From Flagellimonas_B algarum (GTDB lineage Bacteria; Bacteroidota; Bacteroidia; Flavobacteriales; Flavobacteriaceae): a stretch of 64,000 nucleotides of DNA. The stretch is taken from positions 1 to 64,000 of the forward strand of contig NZ_JBEVTG010000004.1 of the NCBI RefSeq assembly GCF_040513375.1, given 5' to 3'. How positions within the stretch are numbered: position 1 is the first letter of the stretch; every line of letters starts with the position of its first letter. Of the stretch, positions 42,752 to 52,062 are shown piece after piece. The notes under the pieces were generated by a model. The model saw only the letters and a program-made list of their open reading frames with translations, was not told where the DNA came from and did no database searches. The position numbers and the translations under genes were made by a program.

Positions 42752-43513
42752 ATGAAAATCGTTATTTCCCCAGCCAAGTCCTTGGATTTTGAAAGCCGGT
42801 TACCCACCGACAGGTTCAGTCAACCTGCATTCGTTGAACAAGCCCAGAAAATCAACACGGTATTGGCCAAAAAAAAGCCGAAAGCCCTGTCGAAATTGAT
42901 GTCGATATCCGAAAAATTGGCCGAATTGAATTGGGAACGAAACCAATCGTTCGCCCCACCATTTACTTCGGCAAACGCGCGACCAGCGGTCTATGCTTTC
43001 AATGGGGACGTGTACCAAGGGTTGGACGTTCATTCCCTTGAAGAAAGCCAATTGGATAACTTGCAGGATTCTTTACGGATCTTATCAGGACTTTACGGTC
43101 TGCTCAAGCCTTTGGACCTCATTCAACCATACCGACTTGAAATGGGGACCCAATTACGCATCGGAAGAAAAAAGAACCTTTATGAATTTTGGCGCAAACC
43201 AATCACCGCCCAGCTCAACGGGGAGTTGGCCGATAATGAATTGTTCATCAACCTGGCGAGCAATGAGTATTTCAGTGCCGTAGACACCAAGTCTTTAAAG
43301 GTTCCGGTGATAAGCCCCATCTTCAAGGATTGGAAGAACGACAGGCTAAAGGTCATCAGTTTCTTCGCCAAAAAGGCCAGGGGGGCCATGGTACGCTATA
43401 TCATCGATAAAGATGCCCGGACCCTTGATGCCATCAAAGGCTTCGATTATCTAGACTATCATTTCAGCCCTGAACATACCTTGAACGAGAACCAACCTGT
43501 TTTCGTTCGATAG
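42752..43513 (+). CDS. yaaA: Peroxide stress protein YaaA
   Basis: 253 residues, UPF0246 family. N-terminal MKIVISPAKSLDFES and motifs GDVYQGLDVHSL (~86), ILSGLYGLLKPLDLIQPYRLEMG (in parts: ILSGLYGLLKPLDLIQPYRL, ~109) and FFAKKARGAMVRYII (~208) are diagnostic. In E. coli YaaA lowers free iron under peroxide stress; it also binds DNA junctions. Single gene. Confidence 0.94.
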   Translation: MKIVISPAKSLDFESRLPTDRFSQPAFVEQAQKINTVLAKKKPKALSKLMSISEKLAELNWERNQSFAPPFTSANARPAVYAFNGDVYQGLDVHSLEESQLDNLQDSLRILSGLYGLLKPLDLIQPYRLEMGTQLRIGRKKNLYEFWRKPITAQLNGELADNELFINLASNEYFSAVDTKSLKVPVISPIFKDWKNDRLKVISFFAKKARGAMVRYIIDKDARTLDAIKGFDYLDYHFSPEHTLNENQPVFVR

Positions 43514-43559
43514 AATATTTTGGTGAAGCGGGCGTTCTTGTTTTATAAAGAATGCTCCC

Positions 43560-43922
43560 ATGAAAAAGCTAGTATACAGCCTTGCGGTATTGGCCGCGGT
43601 CCTTTTCTCCTGTCAAGATCGCGACGACGAACTGACCGCAGCGAACATCCGGATCAATAACCTAACGAACAGTACCTTCAACTTGCTTGAAATCGTTCCT
43701 GATAGTCTGTTTTACGAGGCGGTGCCCGCCGACGGATTTTCGGAATACCTTCCTTTCGATACCGCCTTTGAGGCCATGAGGTTCACTATTGAAACCGATT
43801 CGGCGAATTTCACCTATACCCCACCCGATCAAGTTTTCGACCCATTACCCATAGGATTGTATACATATCAAGTCAGTATAGATGCCGATGGGGAAGTGGT
43901 ATTGACTTTTCGTATCGATTGA
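43560..43922 (+). CDS. Hypothetical lipoprotein
   Basis: 120 residues with a lipoprotein signal (MKKLVYSLAVLAAVLFSCQD, lipobox LFSC). The mature part is acidic and beta-rich, with a C-terminus reading PLPIGLYTYQVSIDADGEVV. I do not recognise a family. It ends 3 bases from the convergent bTHX gene and probably is transcribed alone. Confidence 0.7.
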   Translation: MKKLVYSLAVLAAVLFSCQDRDDELTAANIRINNLTNSTFNLLEIVPDSLFYEAVPADGFSEYLPFDTAFEAMRFTIETDSANFTYTPPDQVFDPLPIGLYTYQVSIDADGEVVLTFRID

Positions 43923-43925
43923 CCC

Positions 43926-44051
43926 TTATTTTTTCTTACTGGATTTTTTGACAGGAGCAGGTGCGACCTTCTTCTTTTTGCGTTTTCTTCTCGCACCATA
44001 AGTGCCGTTGATGATTTTACCACGCTTGCTCTTGATATCTCCTTTGCCCAT
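43926..44051 (-). CDS. 30S ribosomal protein bTHX
   Basis: 41 residues, too short for ordinary ORF cut-offs. Starts MGKGDIKSKRGKIINGTYGA, then a long run of Arg and Lys ending PAPVKKSSKKK. The MGKGD-x-K-x-RRGKI-x-GTYG pattern is that of the small ribosomal protein THX, first seen at the head of the Thermus 30S subunit and present in Bacteroidota. Very basic composition fits rRNA binding. Lies between a lipoprotein gene and the glycosylase gene. Confidence 0.88.
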   Translation of the reverse strand: MGKGDIKSKRGKIINGTYGARRKRKKKKVAPAPVKKSSKKK

Positions 44052-44131
44052 AATTCTGAATTTTGTAACCCCTTAAACTAGCAAAAATTCCATAGGGTTC
44101 AAAATCCAAACAGAAGCGTACCTTCGTCTTT

Positions 44132-44791
44132 ATGTTCGTGCATCAGCATCCATATGTGCCATTTTTGTTCGAAGGAGTCGAAAAATTGATCGTTGGTACC
44201 TTGCCACCACCACGGTTTACTTCCCGTGAGTTGAAACCCGGCGACGTCGATTTTTGTTATGGCAGCCGCGATGGGCAGTTATGGCCCATCCTAGATCGGA
44301 TTTTCGATCTTGGGTTGGTTTTCGAGACCAGTGAAAAGGCCGTTGCCCAGCGCAAAGCCTTTCTAAAGCGGCGCAAGATAGGGATCTGTGATATTGTCGC
44401 CTCGGCCAAAAGGGAGAAGATCGATGCTTCCGATATCGGGATGCAGCAGGTCGAACTTCGAGATCTGCTGGCATACCTCGAGCATTATCCGAGCGTGCAT
44501 ACCCTCTTGTTCACGGGGGGAAATAGCAAAAATGGACCGGAGTATTTTTTTAGGAAGCAATTGAAACCGCTCGACCTCAAGCTTGAAACCGTTGATGATC
44601 AAGTACCGAGAAGGTACCGTTTCATCCATCCGGTGACCCAAAAAACCATTTCCACCGTTTCATTGATCGCCCCCTCAGGAGCTGCGAATCGGGCTGTCGG
44701 AAGTTTGGAAGAATACAAGCAGATCAAGGCCAAGGACCCCAACTTCACCACCTTTGATTTCAGGGTAGGGCAGTATCGAAAGTTTTTTTGA
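44132..44791 (+). CDS. Uracil-DNA glycosylase family protein
   Basis: 219 residues. Motif 1 is VGTLPPPRFTSRELKPGDVD (~22-41), followed by FCYGSRDGQLWPIL and, at motif 2-like position, IGICDIV; motif 3-like part is VSLIAPSGAANRAV near ~181. The pattern resembles the family with mismatch-uracil glycosylase-like relatives rather than UDG family 1. Likely removes uracil or a related base, but activity is unproven. The last codons overlap the -33 element of the ppc promoter. Confidence 0.78.
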   Translation: MFVHQHPYVPFLFEGVEKLIVGTLPPPRFTSRELKPGDVDFCYGSRDGQLWPILDRIFDLGLVFETSEKAVAQRKAFLKRRKIGICDIVASAKREKIDASDIGMQQVELRDLLAYLEHYPSVHTLLFTGGNSKNGPEYFFRKQLKPLDLKLETVDDQVPRRYRFIHPVTQKTISTVSLIAPSGAANRAVGSLEEYKQIKAKDPNFTTFDFRVGQYRKFF

Positions 44792-44818
44792 CAAAGCCCC
44801 ACTGCTTTGTTAGGTTTG
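44788..44818 (+). promoter_or_regulatory. Promoter of ppc
   Basis: TTG (44788-44790) within a T run, 20 bases, TAGGTTTG (44811-44818): both elements match. The TTG shares the stop codon of the glycosylase gene. Expected leader ~85 bases before the ppc ATG at 44912. Confidence 0.65.
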
Positions 44819-44911
44819 CAAGGTCGGACCAAATTTTTGTGACATCGGTACATGCGGTTCGGATATCGCCCTTTTATGGCGAACTTTGCACAACACTTAA
44901 ATCACCTACGG

Positions 44912-47467
44912 ATGAATGCCATGCAACGATCGAAGCGGTTGGACGAATTCAAAAAGTCGGTCACCAATAAATTCAATATCTACAACAGCCTTTTTCTCAG
45001 TCTGCCCTATGCCGACATGGAAAACGTAGGCATGTTGGTGCCCTTGTTGTTCGAACAATGTGAGAAGGGCTTGAATGCCGGCAAGAAACCCCAAGACATC
45101 CTTTCGCATTTCTTCGATAATTTCACGGAGCTTGAAACCGAACAGCAACGTGTTGATTTCATGTTTCGGATCATCCAGTACGTCGAACGTCAAGTGGTAT
45201 TGTTCGACAGTGTCGAAGATGCCGCATTCCCGAAACTCCAAGAATATACCGAATCCTTGTCGATCAACGATTATTTCGAGTTGGTGAACCGCTCGAAGAA
45301 TTGGGACAAGATCGGAAAAAAGCTGGGTTCGTTCAGCGCTCGAATCGTGTTAACTGCGCATCCCACACAATTTTATACCCCGGCCGTCCTCGACATCATT
45401 TCCGAATTACGGGATCTAATCGATGAAAACCGCGTCGACGATATCGACCAAACACTCCAGCAATTGGGGCTCACTTCTTTGATCAATACCAAAAAACCAA
45501 CGCCCCTGGATGAGGCCAAAAACATCATCCATATCTTGAGGTATACGTATTACGATGCTATCGGGGATTTGTTCGAATATGTCAAAAGCAACATCCGCAA
45601 TGAACGATTCGATAACTATGATATCATCAAATTGGGGTTCTGGCCCGGAGGGGACCGTGATGGCAATCCGTTCGTGACCGCCGACATGACCAAAAGTGTT
45701 GCCGATGAGCTCCGTATTACCTTGATGAAGTGCTACTACAATGAATTGAAGGCCTTGCGCAAAAAGTTAACTTTCAAAGGCTTGCAGCAACCTTTGAATG
45801 CTTTGAACCAAAGTCTCTATCGCGCGATGTTCCAAGAAAATTACGTTATCCCATATGCTGAGATCGTAGGGAAATTGGGAGAAATCAAAGCCATTTTGAT
45901 TGCCGATTACCATTCACTCTACCTTGATGAACTGAACTTTTTATTGGACAAAGTCCACATTTTCAAGACCCATTTCGCGACTCTTGATATACGTCAAGAT
46001 CATAGCAAACATTATGTGGCGGTCGAAACGATTTTAAAGCGACAAGGAAAGATCAAAGATGACTTGAATGAACTTTCCGAATCCGAATTGGTCGATCTTT
46101 TGTTAAAAGAACAATTCGCGTTAAAGGCTTCCGACTATACCGAAGAGATCGTCAAGGATACCATTGCCAATATTTCACAACTCGGTGAAATTCAACGTAC
46201 CAATGGGCAAGATGGATGTAACCGTTATATCATCAGCAACTCGGAGGATATCTTTTCGGTTTTGTTCGTTTTCGGACTGTTCCGTTGGTGTGGATGGAAG
46301 GAAGAGGAGATCAGCTTTGACATTATTCCGCTGTTCGAGACAATGAAGGGAATGGAAGCCTCCGAATCGGTCATGCAGGCCTTGTTCGATATCCCCCAAT
46401 ACCGTTCGCATTTGGCCCGACGCCAGGAAACGCATACCATCATGCTCGGTTTTTCCGATGGTACGAAGGATGGGGGGTACCTTAAAGCCAATTGGAGCAT
46501 TTTAAAGACCAAGGAAACCTTGAGTAAGGTCTGCAAGAAAAATGGGATCAAAGCCATTTTCTTTGATGGCCGTGGTGGGCCACCTGCCCGAGGTGGTGGA
46601 AAGACACACCGTTTCTATGCGGCCCAAACCAAGGATGTGGCCAATCACGAGATACAGTTGACCATTCAGGGGCAGACCATCACCAGTACCTATGGTACCA
46701 AAGCCCAGTTCATCCACAATGCCGAACAATTGTTGACTGCCGGTCTTAGCAACAACCTTTTCGGTAAGGAGCATTCGATCAGTACGGCCCAACGTAAATT
46801 GATCGAAGAATTGTCCGAATTGAGTTTCGAAAAATACGATGCGCTCAAGCAGCATCCGAACTTCATACCATATCTCGAACATCGAAGTACGTTGAAGTAT
46901 TATTCGAACGCCAATATCGGTAGTCGGCCTGGCAAACGTGGAAACAAGAAACAGCTTACCCTGTCAGACCTACGGGCCATTTCGTTCGTGGGTTCTTGGA
47001 GTCAATTGAAACAAAACGTACCGGGCTATTTCGGTCTCGGGAGTGCCATTGCCCAATTGAAGGAACAAGGTCGAATGCCAGAGATCAAAAAACTGTACAA
47101 AGAAGTACCTTTCTTTAGGGCCTTGATGCATAACAGCATGATGTCATTGGCCAAGACCAATTTCAATTTGACCAGTTACATGAAGGAAGATCCCGAGTTC
47201 GGGAAGTTTTGGAACATCCTATATGATGAATACAGGCTTTCGGAAAAGATGTTGCTCGCCATATCGGGTTACAAGATCTTGATGGAAGATGAGGCCATTT
47301 CAAGGGAGTCGGTCAAAATCCGTGAGAAAATCGTGCTACCCCTGCTGGTCATCCAACAGAACGCCTTGTACCATATTACCCAAAATTCACCCTTCAAGGA
47401 TGATTACGGAAAGATCGTAACGCGCTCCTTATACGGCAATATCAACGCCAGCAGGAATTCGGCCTAA
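44912..47467 (+). CDS. ppc: Phosphoenolpyruvate carboxylase
   Basis: Carboxylates PEP to oxaloacetate, refilling the TCA cycle. 851 residues from ATG 44912; an ATG at 44852 is in frame but its extra 20 residues look non-conserved. Catalytic His in VLTAHPTQFYTPAV (~147), GFWPGGDRDGNPFV (~243-256), the flexible GRGGPPARGGG loop (~551) and the PEP/inhibitor-site SRPGKRG (~671) are all present. Ends over the convergent response regulator by 4 bases. Confidence 0.95.
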   Translation: MNAMQRSKRLDEFKKSVTNKFNIYNSLFLSLPYADMENVGMLVPLLFEQCEKGLNAGKKPQDILSHFFDNFTELETEQQRVDFMFRIIQYVERQVVLFDSVEDAAFPKLQEYTESLSINDYFELVNRSKNWDKIGKKLGSFSARIVLTAHPTQFYTPAVLDIISELRDLIDENRVDDIDQTLQQLGLTSLINTKKPTPLDEAKNIIHILRYTYYDAIGDLFEYVKSNIRNERFDNYDIIKLGFWPGGDRDGNPFVTADMTKSVADELRITLMKCYYNELKALRKKLTFKGLQQPLNALNQSLYRAMFQENYVIPYAEIVGKLGEIKAILIADYHSLYLDELNFLLDKVHIFKTHFATLDIRQDHSKHYVAVETILKRQGKIKDDLNELSESELVDLLLKEQFALKASDYTEEIVKDTIANISQLGEIQRTNGQDGCNRYIISNSEDIFSVLFVFGLFRWCGWKEEEISFDIIPLFETMKGMEASESVMQALFDIPQYRSHLARRQETHTIMLGFSDGTKDGGYLKANWSILKTKETLSKVCKKNGIKAIFFDGRGGPPARGGGKTHRFYAAQTKDVANHEIQLTIQGQTITSTYGTKAQFIHNAEQLLTAGLSNNLFGKEHSISTAQRKLIEELSELSFEKYDALKQHPNFIPYLEHRSTLKYYSNANIGSRPGKRGNKKQLTLSDLRAISFVGSWSQLKQNVPGYFGLGSAIAQLKEQGRMPEIKKLYKEVPFFRALMHNSMMSLAKTNFNLTSYMKEDPEFGKFWNILYDEYRLSEKMLLAISGYKILMEDEAISRESVKIREKIVLPLLVIQQNALYHITQNSPFKDDYGKIVTRSLYGNINASRNSA

Positions 47468-47841
47468 ACGACCATTTCAGGAATTCGCAAAGTTTCGGCT
47501 ATCGCGTCGATAGTTTCAACGAAAACCTGTTTGCGAATGGGTTTCATCAAAAAGTGATCGATTCCATAGGCCTTCGCCTGGTCAAGATAGCGTTCCCAGG
47601 TAGAGTTGATCAGGATCGTACAAGGGATCTCTATTGCATCCAAAAGTTCAAAAGCGTTCGTTTCATCGATAAGCACATCCAATAAAAGAAGGTCGGCTTT
47701 CTGCTCATAAACCGCTTGAATGCCTTCAAAAGGATTGGAATACGCTCCGATCAATCCCAGCTTTGGGTGGTTTTGCACCAAAAAGGAGGTGGCGAGTAAC
47801 TGTATCGACGAGTCATCGATAATTACGGTCTTTAAGCTCAT
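47464..47841 (-). CDS. Stand-alone receiver-domain response regulator
   Basis: 125 residues, one receiver domain: IIDDSS (~7), phosphoacceptor Asp in LLLLDVLIDETN (~54), Ser in ILINSTWERY, Lys in HFLMKPIRKQ (~101). No output domain and no adjacent kinase, so its partner is unknown. 192 bases without a gene separate it from the acyltransferase start; two in-frame ATGs near 47841 are possible. Confidence 0.85.
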   Translation of the reverse strand: MSLKTVIIDDSSIQLLATSFLVQNHPKLGLIGAYSNPFEGIQAVYEQKADLLLLDVLIDETNAFELLDAIEIPCTILINSTWERYLDQAKAYGIDHFLMKPIRKQVFVETIDAIAETLRIPEMVV

Positions 47842-48033
47842 AACATAGGATTTGGGAAGGACAAGTTGCCCCTTATCGCGCGTTTCACCAAAGTTTGAAG
47901 TTCAATGGTAAGAAAATTCGTTAACAAGTGAAACTCAAGGATTACAGGTTTAATTCCGGTGCTCAATTCGAATGTGGGCAACCATTTGTTGCGATCGTCC
48001 GTCTTGGTTATAGAACCATTGGATTACCGACCT
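47842..48033. other. Divergent gap between response regulator and acyltransferase
   Basis: 192 bases, no gene seen. The acyltransferase frame is open back to 47959 but that part has no homology. No complete TTG/TAnnTTTG promoter is found on either strand. Confidence 0.4.
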
Positions 48034-49179
48034 ATGACGGAACGCTTGCACTACATTGATTGGTTGCGGGTATTGGCCTTTTCTACTTTGATAGTCTTTC
48101 ATTGTGCCGTACCCTTTGTTGAAGATTACAGTTGGGAGATCAATAATGACCGGACATCCCCTACAATTACCAGGATCATTTGGTGGGTACACCAATGGCG
48201 ATTGCCGCTTTTGTTCTTTATTTCAGGGGTAGGCGTACGGTTCTCCTTGAGAAAACGGAGTTTGGGTCGGTTTTTGGGTGAACGGATCATACGTCTTTTT
48301 ATTCCGTTGGTGTTTGCCATCTTTTTCATTACCCCGATCCAAGTGTATTTTGAATGGCTTCAAAAGGAAAAGATCAGTATGGGGTATTCAGAATTCTACC
48401 CTTCCGTTTTTGAGATCGTACCCTATCCTGACGGCTCGTTTACCTGGAGTCATATGTGGTTCGTCGCCTATCTTTTCGTTTTTACCTTGATTCTGATGCC
48501 CGTATTTGCCACGGCAAAAATTCCTTGGTTCCGCTCGCAAGCGACTGCGGTCACCAAGCTTTTTAACAGCTGGTTCGTGCTCTTGTTGCTCGGACTGCCT
48601 TTTGTGGGGTATATTTTCGGACTGTATATCGAATGGCCTGAACAAGGGAGTTTGATCGATGATTGGTATGTGTTCCTATCTTCCATGACGTTCTATGTCT
48701 TGGGATTTTCGCTCAGTGCGTTTCCAACGTTTTGGGAAGCTTGTATGCGCTATCGGAAACGCTTCCTACTGATCGCATTGGTACTGGCTTCCTTCTTAAT
48801 AGGGCTATACTTTTGGGAGTGGTCGGCCAATAAACCCTTGACACAAGATGGCTATCTCTATCGTTTTGGGGTTTTGAACGGCTTCCATATTTGGACCATC
48901 ATATTGGCCGCCATCGGATATACGATGCGCTACCTTAACGTTTCGAATAAGCGGCTTTCCTATTTGAACCAAGCGGTGTATCCATATTACATCATGCACC
49001 AGGCCGTAATCGTCGCTTCCGGGTATTACATCTTACAATGGGATATCGGTATCTTACCAAAGCTCTTGCTACTGGTTTTGATCTGTATTTCGGTTATCGG
49101 TCTAGTCTACCATTTCATTATCAAGCGCACCAAGGTGACACGGCTCCTGTTCGGAATGCGTTGGAAAACAAAAATCTAA
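48034..49179 (+). CDS. Acyltransferase 3 family membrane protein
   Basis: 381 residues from ATG 48034 (MTERLHYIDWLRVLAF); the frame runs to an earlier ATG but the family begins here. About ten membrane helices. The conserved YIDWLRVLAFSTLIVFHCA at the N-terminus contains the catalytic His (FH) and Arg of the acyltransferase-3 family, which O-acetylates sugars, lipids or peptidoglycan. Substrate unknown. Ends over the M20 gene by 4 bases. Confidence 0.88.
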   Translation: MTERLHYIDWLRVLAFSTLIVFHCAVPFVEDYSWEINNDRTSPTITRIIWWVHQWRLPLLFFISGVGVRFSLRKRSLGRFLGERIIRLFIPLVFAIFFITPIQVYFEWLQKEKISMGYSEFYPSVFEIVPYPDGSFTWSHMWFVAYLFVFTLILMPVFATAKIPWFRSQATAVTKLFNSWFVLLLLGLPFVGYIFGLYIEWPEQGSLIDDWYVFLSSMTFYVLGFSLSAFPTFWEACMRYRKRFLLIALVLASFLIGLYFWEWSANKPLTQDGYLYRFGVLNGFHIWTIILAAIGYTMRYLNVSNKRLSYLNQAVYPYYIMHQAVIVASGYYILQWDIGILPKLLLLVLICISVIGLVYHFIIKRTKVTRLLFGMRWKTKI

Positions 49180-50681
49180 GGCTGTACCGGATTGCTCAAC
49201 ATGCTGTAGAATGCCTGAATACCATAGGCCAACTGTCCGATTTTCAGATTCTCGTTCGGGCTGTGCTGGTTGTTGTCCGGGTTGACCATGGTCACGATAA
49301 AGGCCGGTATGTCCAGTTCATTGATAAACGGGGCGATCGGTACGGTGCCACCCATAATGCGGATTTGTACGACATCCTCATTGAAAGTGGTCCCAAGGGT
49401 GTTCACTAAAAATTGTCCGAAAGGATGATCGAAATCGGTTCGGAAGGCATCGGTCACACTTCCTTCGGTAACGGTGATCAATCGATCGTGGGCCAAGCGT
49501 TCTTCTTTGGTCGGGGCGTGATCGAGAAGGTGAAAGCCTTGTTCGGTAATGTGGTTTTTCACCAACTGTTTTAGTCGATTGCCATCGGTTTCGGGTACGA
49601 GTCGAAGATCTAGTTCGGCCGTGGCACTTTCAGGAACGATGGTACGGGCTTCGTTACCTACCCATCCAGAACCGAGGCCTCGAATGTTCAAGCTTGGGTA
49701 TTGCAAAGCCTCTTGATAAAACCCACCGACTTTTTCAGCGGTTTTGAATTGGAGTTTATCGGCGAAATCATCGGCATTTTCAGGAACACTGCGAAGTAAG
49801 GCCATGGCCTTTTCATCAATTGAGATGCCATCGTAATAGCCTGAAACCGTCACTTTGCCCTGACCATCCTTCATGGTGGCCAACAATTGCGCCAATTGAA
49901 ATCCCGGATTCGGGGCATAGTTGCCATAGTGCCCACTGTGTTGGTGTTTGACCGGGCCATAGGTCGTCAAGGTCATGGTAGTGATGCCTCGACATCCGAA
50001 TACCACCGTAGGTTTGCCCGTGCTGTGCATCGGTCCATCATTGATGAGTAAATAGTCGGCTTCCAATAATTCACGATAGACTTTTACTGCTTTCGGTAGT
50101 GGTTTGCTGCCACGTTCTTCTTCCCCATCCAAAATCACCTTGATGTTGAACGGAATGGTCTTGCCCTCTTTTTTGAGCAAGTCGATGGCGTTGAGGAACA
50201 TGATGATCGGGCCTTTGTCATCGGCGGTCGAACGCCCGAAGAGGCGCCATTCGTAATCGATATCTTCATCCAAAGCACTGAAGTCTATGGTTTCAAACCC
50301 TTTCGGACCCTGTTTTTTCAAAACCGTGCGGTACGGACTCGGTTGATCCCATTTCGTAGCATCTACCGATTGCCCGTCGAAATGCATATAGATCAAAATG
50401 GTGGGTTTGCCATCTTCCATGGGCATGGTGGCAAAGAACAAAGGATGGTTGTCGGTCTCCAATTCCGTGGTGTTGAAGCCCCTTTCACTGAATTTTTTCT
50501 TGAGCCAAAACAGATTGTCGGATATGGCATCGGAATTTAGGGCATCGTTCGGAATGGCCACGAAATCGCGAAGATCGGTGATGGCTTCGGCAACCTTTGA
50601 TTTTAAGGCGATGCTATCGATACGTTGCGCCAAAACGGAACTGGTAGCCAAGAAAAAAACTATAAAAAACCTGCGTTTCAT
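49176..50681 (-). CDS. M20/M25/M40-family peptidase, secreted
   Basis: 501 residues with signal peptide (MKRRFFIVFFLATSSVLAQ). Metal and catalytic residues of the M20 family: ILIYMHFDGQSVDA (~96, HxD), GRSTADDKGPI (~150), DGEEERGSKPLP (~188, Glu-Glu), and C-terminal GGTVPIAPFINEL (~452). Likely a periplasmic di- or tripeptidase/deacylase with two zincs; the family also includes carnosinases. Divergent from a sensor kinase. Confidence 0.9.
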   Translation of the reverse strand: MKRRFFIVFFLATSSVLAQRIDSIALKSKVAEAITDLRDFVAIPNDALNSDAISDNLFWLKKKFSERGFNTTELETDNHPLFFATMPMEDGKPTILIYMHFDGQSVDATKWDQPSPYRTVLKKQGPKGFETIDFSALDEDIDYEWRLFGRSTADDKGPIIMFLNAIDLLKKEGKTIPFNIKVILDGEEERGSKPLPKAVKVYRELLEADYLLINDGPMHSTGKPTVVFGCRGITTMTLTTYGPVKHQHSGHYGNYAPNPGFQLAQLLATMKDGQGKVTVSGYYDGISIDEKAMALLRSVPENADDFADKLQFKTAEKVGGFYQEALQYPSLNIRGLGSGWVGNEARTIVPESATAELDLRLVPETDGNRLKQLVKNHITEQGFHLLDHAPTKEERLAHDRLITVTEGSVTDAFRTDFDHPFGQFLVNTLGTTFNEDVVQIRIMGGTVPIAPFINELDIPAFIVTMVNPDNNQHSPNENLKIGQLAYGIQAFYSMLSNPVQP

Positions 50682-50748
50682 CTAATAATAATTCAAAAAT
50701 GTAAGAAAATACATCGTTTATCGTTGTTGGTTTCACAAACCACCCATT

Positions 50749-52062
50749 TTGGATACGACGTTCAGTTCTCCGGTTAAAGATAAAAAAGTGCTTGTTGCCA
50801 TACACCGCTCCAGCATAATTTTTCATGTTTTGATCCTCTTGGTGCTTGCAGGATTGGCAACTAACTTTTTTACCGAATATGGTTTGGGAGGATTCAATAA
50901 ATACGCCATTAAGCACTTTACGGTATTTTCCATTATTCTGGTTTCGGCCGTCGCTTGGAAATTAAAGCTGATGGGCACCCATACGCTTTTCATCATCATG
51001 GTGTATATCAATATCGTTTCGTCAACGATTTATTTGCCATTTCGGATCGAGGACCCCCAATTGAATTTCGAAGGTTACTTTTCACGGGTCGAGATGATCA
51101 TTTTCGTTATGGGGTTGCTGTTGGCCGTATTTGAGCGACCATGGCACCAATTGGTGGTTATCGGCTACAATACGGTGTTCATTATTGCCTGTGCCTTATT
51201 GTATCCTGAAATGGCCTTAGGCAAATACATTTTGGCCTTCATCTTGATTTCTTCGGTAGCAGGGATCAGTTATTTTATTTTCAATAAGGTCATCAAATTG
51301 CAAAACGATTTGACGGAACAACATCAATTGGTCAGTTTACAAAACGAGGAACTTGTTGAGTTGACGAATTTCAGAAAGGATATCATGAAGATCATTGCCC
51401 ATGATCTAAAGACCCCGATACATCAAATCTCCATGCTGACGACGGTGATCAGAAACTCAAAATCGAGCGAAGACCGAAACACCTATCTAGAACTGCTACA
51501 ACAGTCCATTGACAAGACTTACGGGATGTTGGACAATCTGTTGAATTGGTCGATGCAGAACGATGATGCCTTGAAATCCTATATGGATGTCAATGTCCAT
51601 GAATTGGTTGAGGGTATCCGAGCACAGTACGAACAGAATCTTTCAGGTAAAAACCTGAAATTGGTCAATGAGGTCGCGACGGATTTTAACCTGTTTTATT
51701 CCAAAGAAGTCTTTCAGACGGTCATCCGTAACCTTTTGACCAACGCCATCAAGTTTTCACCTCCGGATCGTGAAATCCTTATCGATAATTTCGAAGATGA
51801 AAACCAATTCAATTTGCGCGTCCACAATGCAGCGGTCGATATCGATGAATCCAAGTTTTCCAAGATAAACTCCGGACAGATGGTCACTAGTTCTCCGGGT
51901 ACGCGAAAGGAGAGCGGTTCTGGCAAAGGCCTTTTTATTTGCAAAAGGATGTTGAAAAACAACAACGCCAGTCTGCGCTTATCAAAGACGAGTAAAGGGG
52001 TCATGGCCGAGATCCGAATATTCAAATCGGTCTCGATCAATCGCCCGGTCGCTTTGTCTTAG
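50749..52062 (+). CDS. Membrane sensor histidine kinase with atypical G1 box
   Basis: 437 residues from a TTG at 50749 (no ATG before residue ~75). Five to six N-terminal membrane helices (~20-185), a short coiled coil, HisKA with H-box MKIIAHDLKTPIHQI (His ~221), N-box NLLTNAIKFSPP (~329), and a C-terminal G2-like GSGKGLFICKRML (~388). The G1 motif DxGxGI is replaced by LRVHNAAVDIDESKF, so ATP binding may be weak or altered. No response regulator is adjacent. Ends over trpA by 4 bases on the other strand. Confidence 0.85.
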   Translation: MDTTFSSPVKDKKVLVAIHRSSIIFHVLILLVLAGLATNFFTEYGLGGFNKYAIKHFTVFSIILVSAVAWKLKLMGTHTLFIIMVYINIVSSTIYLPFRIEDPQLNFEGYFSRVEMIIFVMGLLLAVFERPWHQLVVIGYNTVFIIACALLYPEMALGKYILAFILISSVAGISYFIFNKVIKLQNDLTEQHQLVSLQNEELVELTNFRKDIMKIIAHDLKTPIHQISMLTTVIRNSKSSEDRNTYLELLQQSIDKTYGMLDNLLNWSMQNDDALKSYMDVNVHELVEGIRAQYEQNLSGKNLKLVNEVATDFNLFYSKEVFQTVIRNLLTNAIKFSPPDREILIDNFEDENQFNLRVHNAAVDIDESKFSKINSGQMVTSSPGTRKESGSGKGLFICKRMLKNNNASLRLSKTSKGVMAEIRIFKSVSINRPVALS

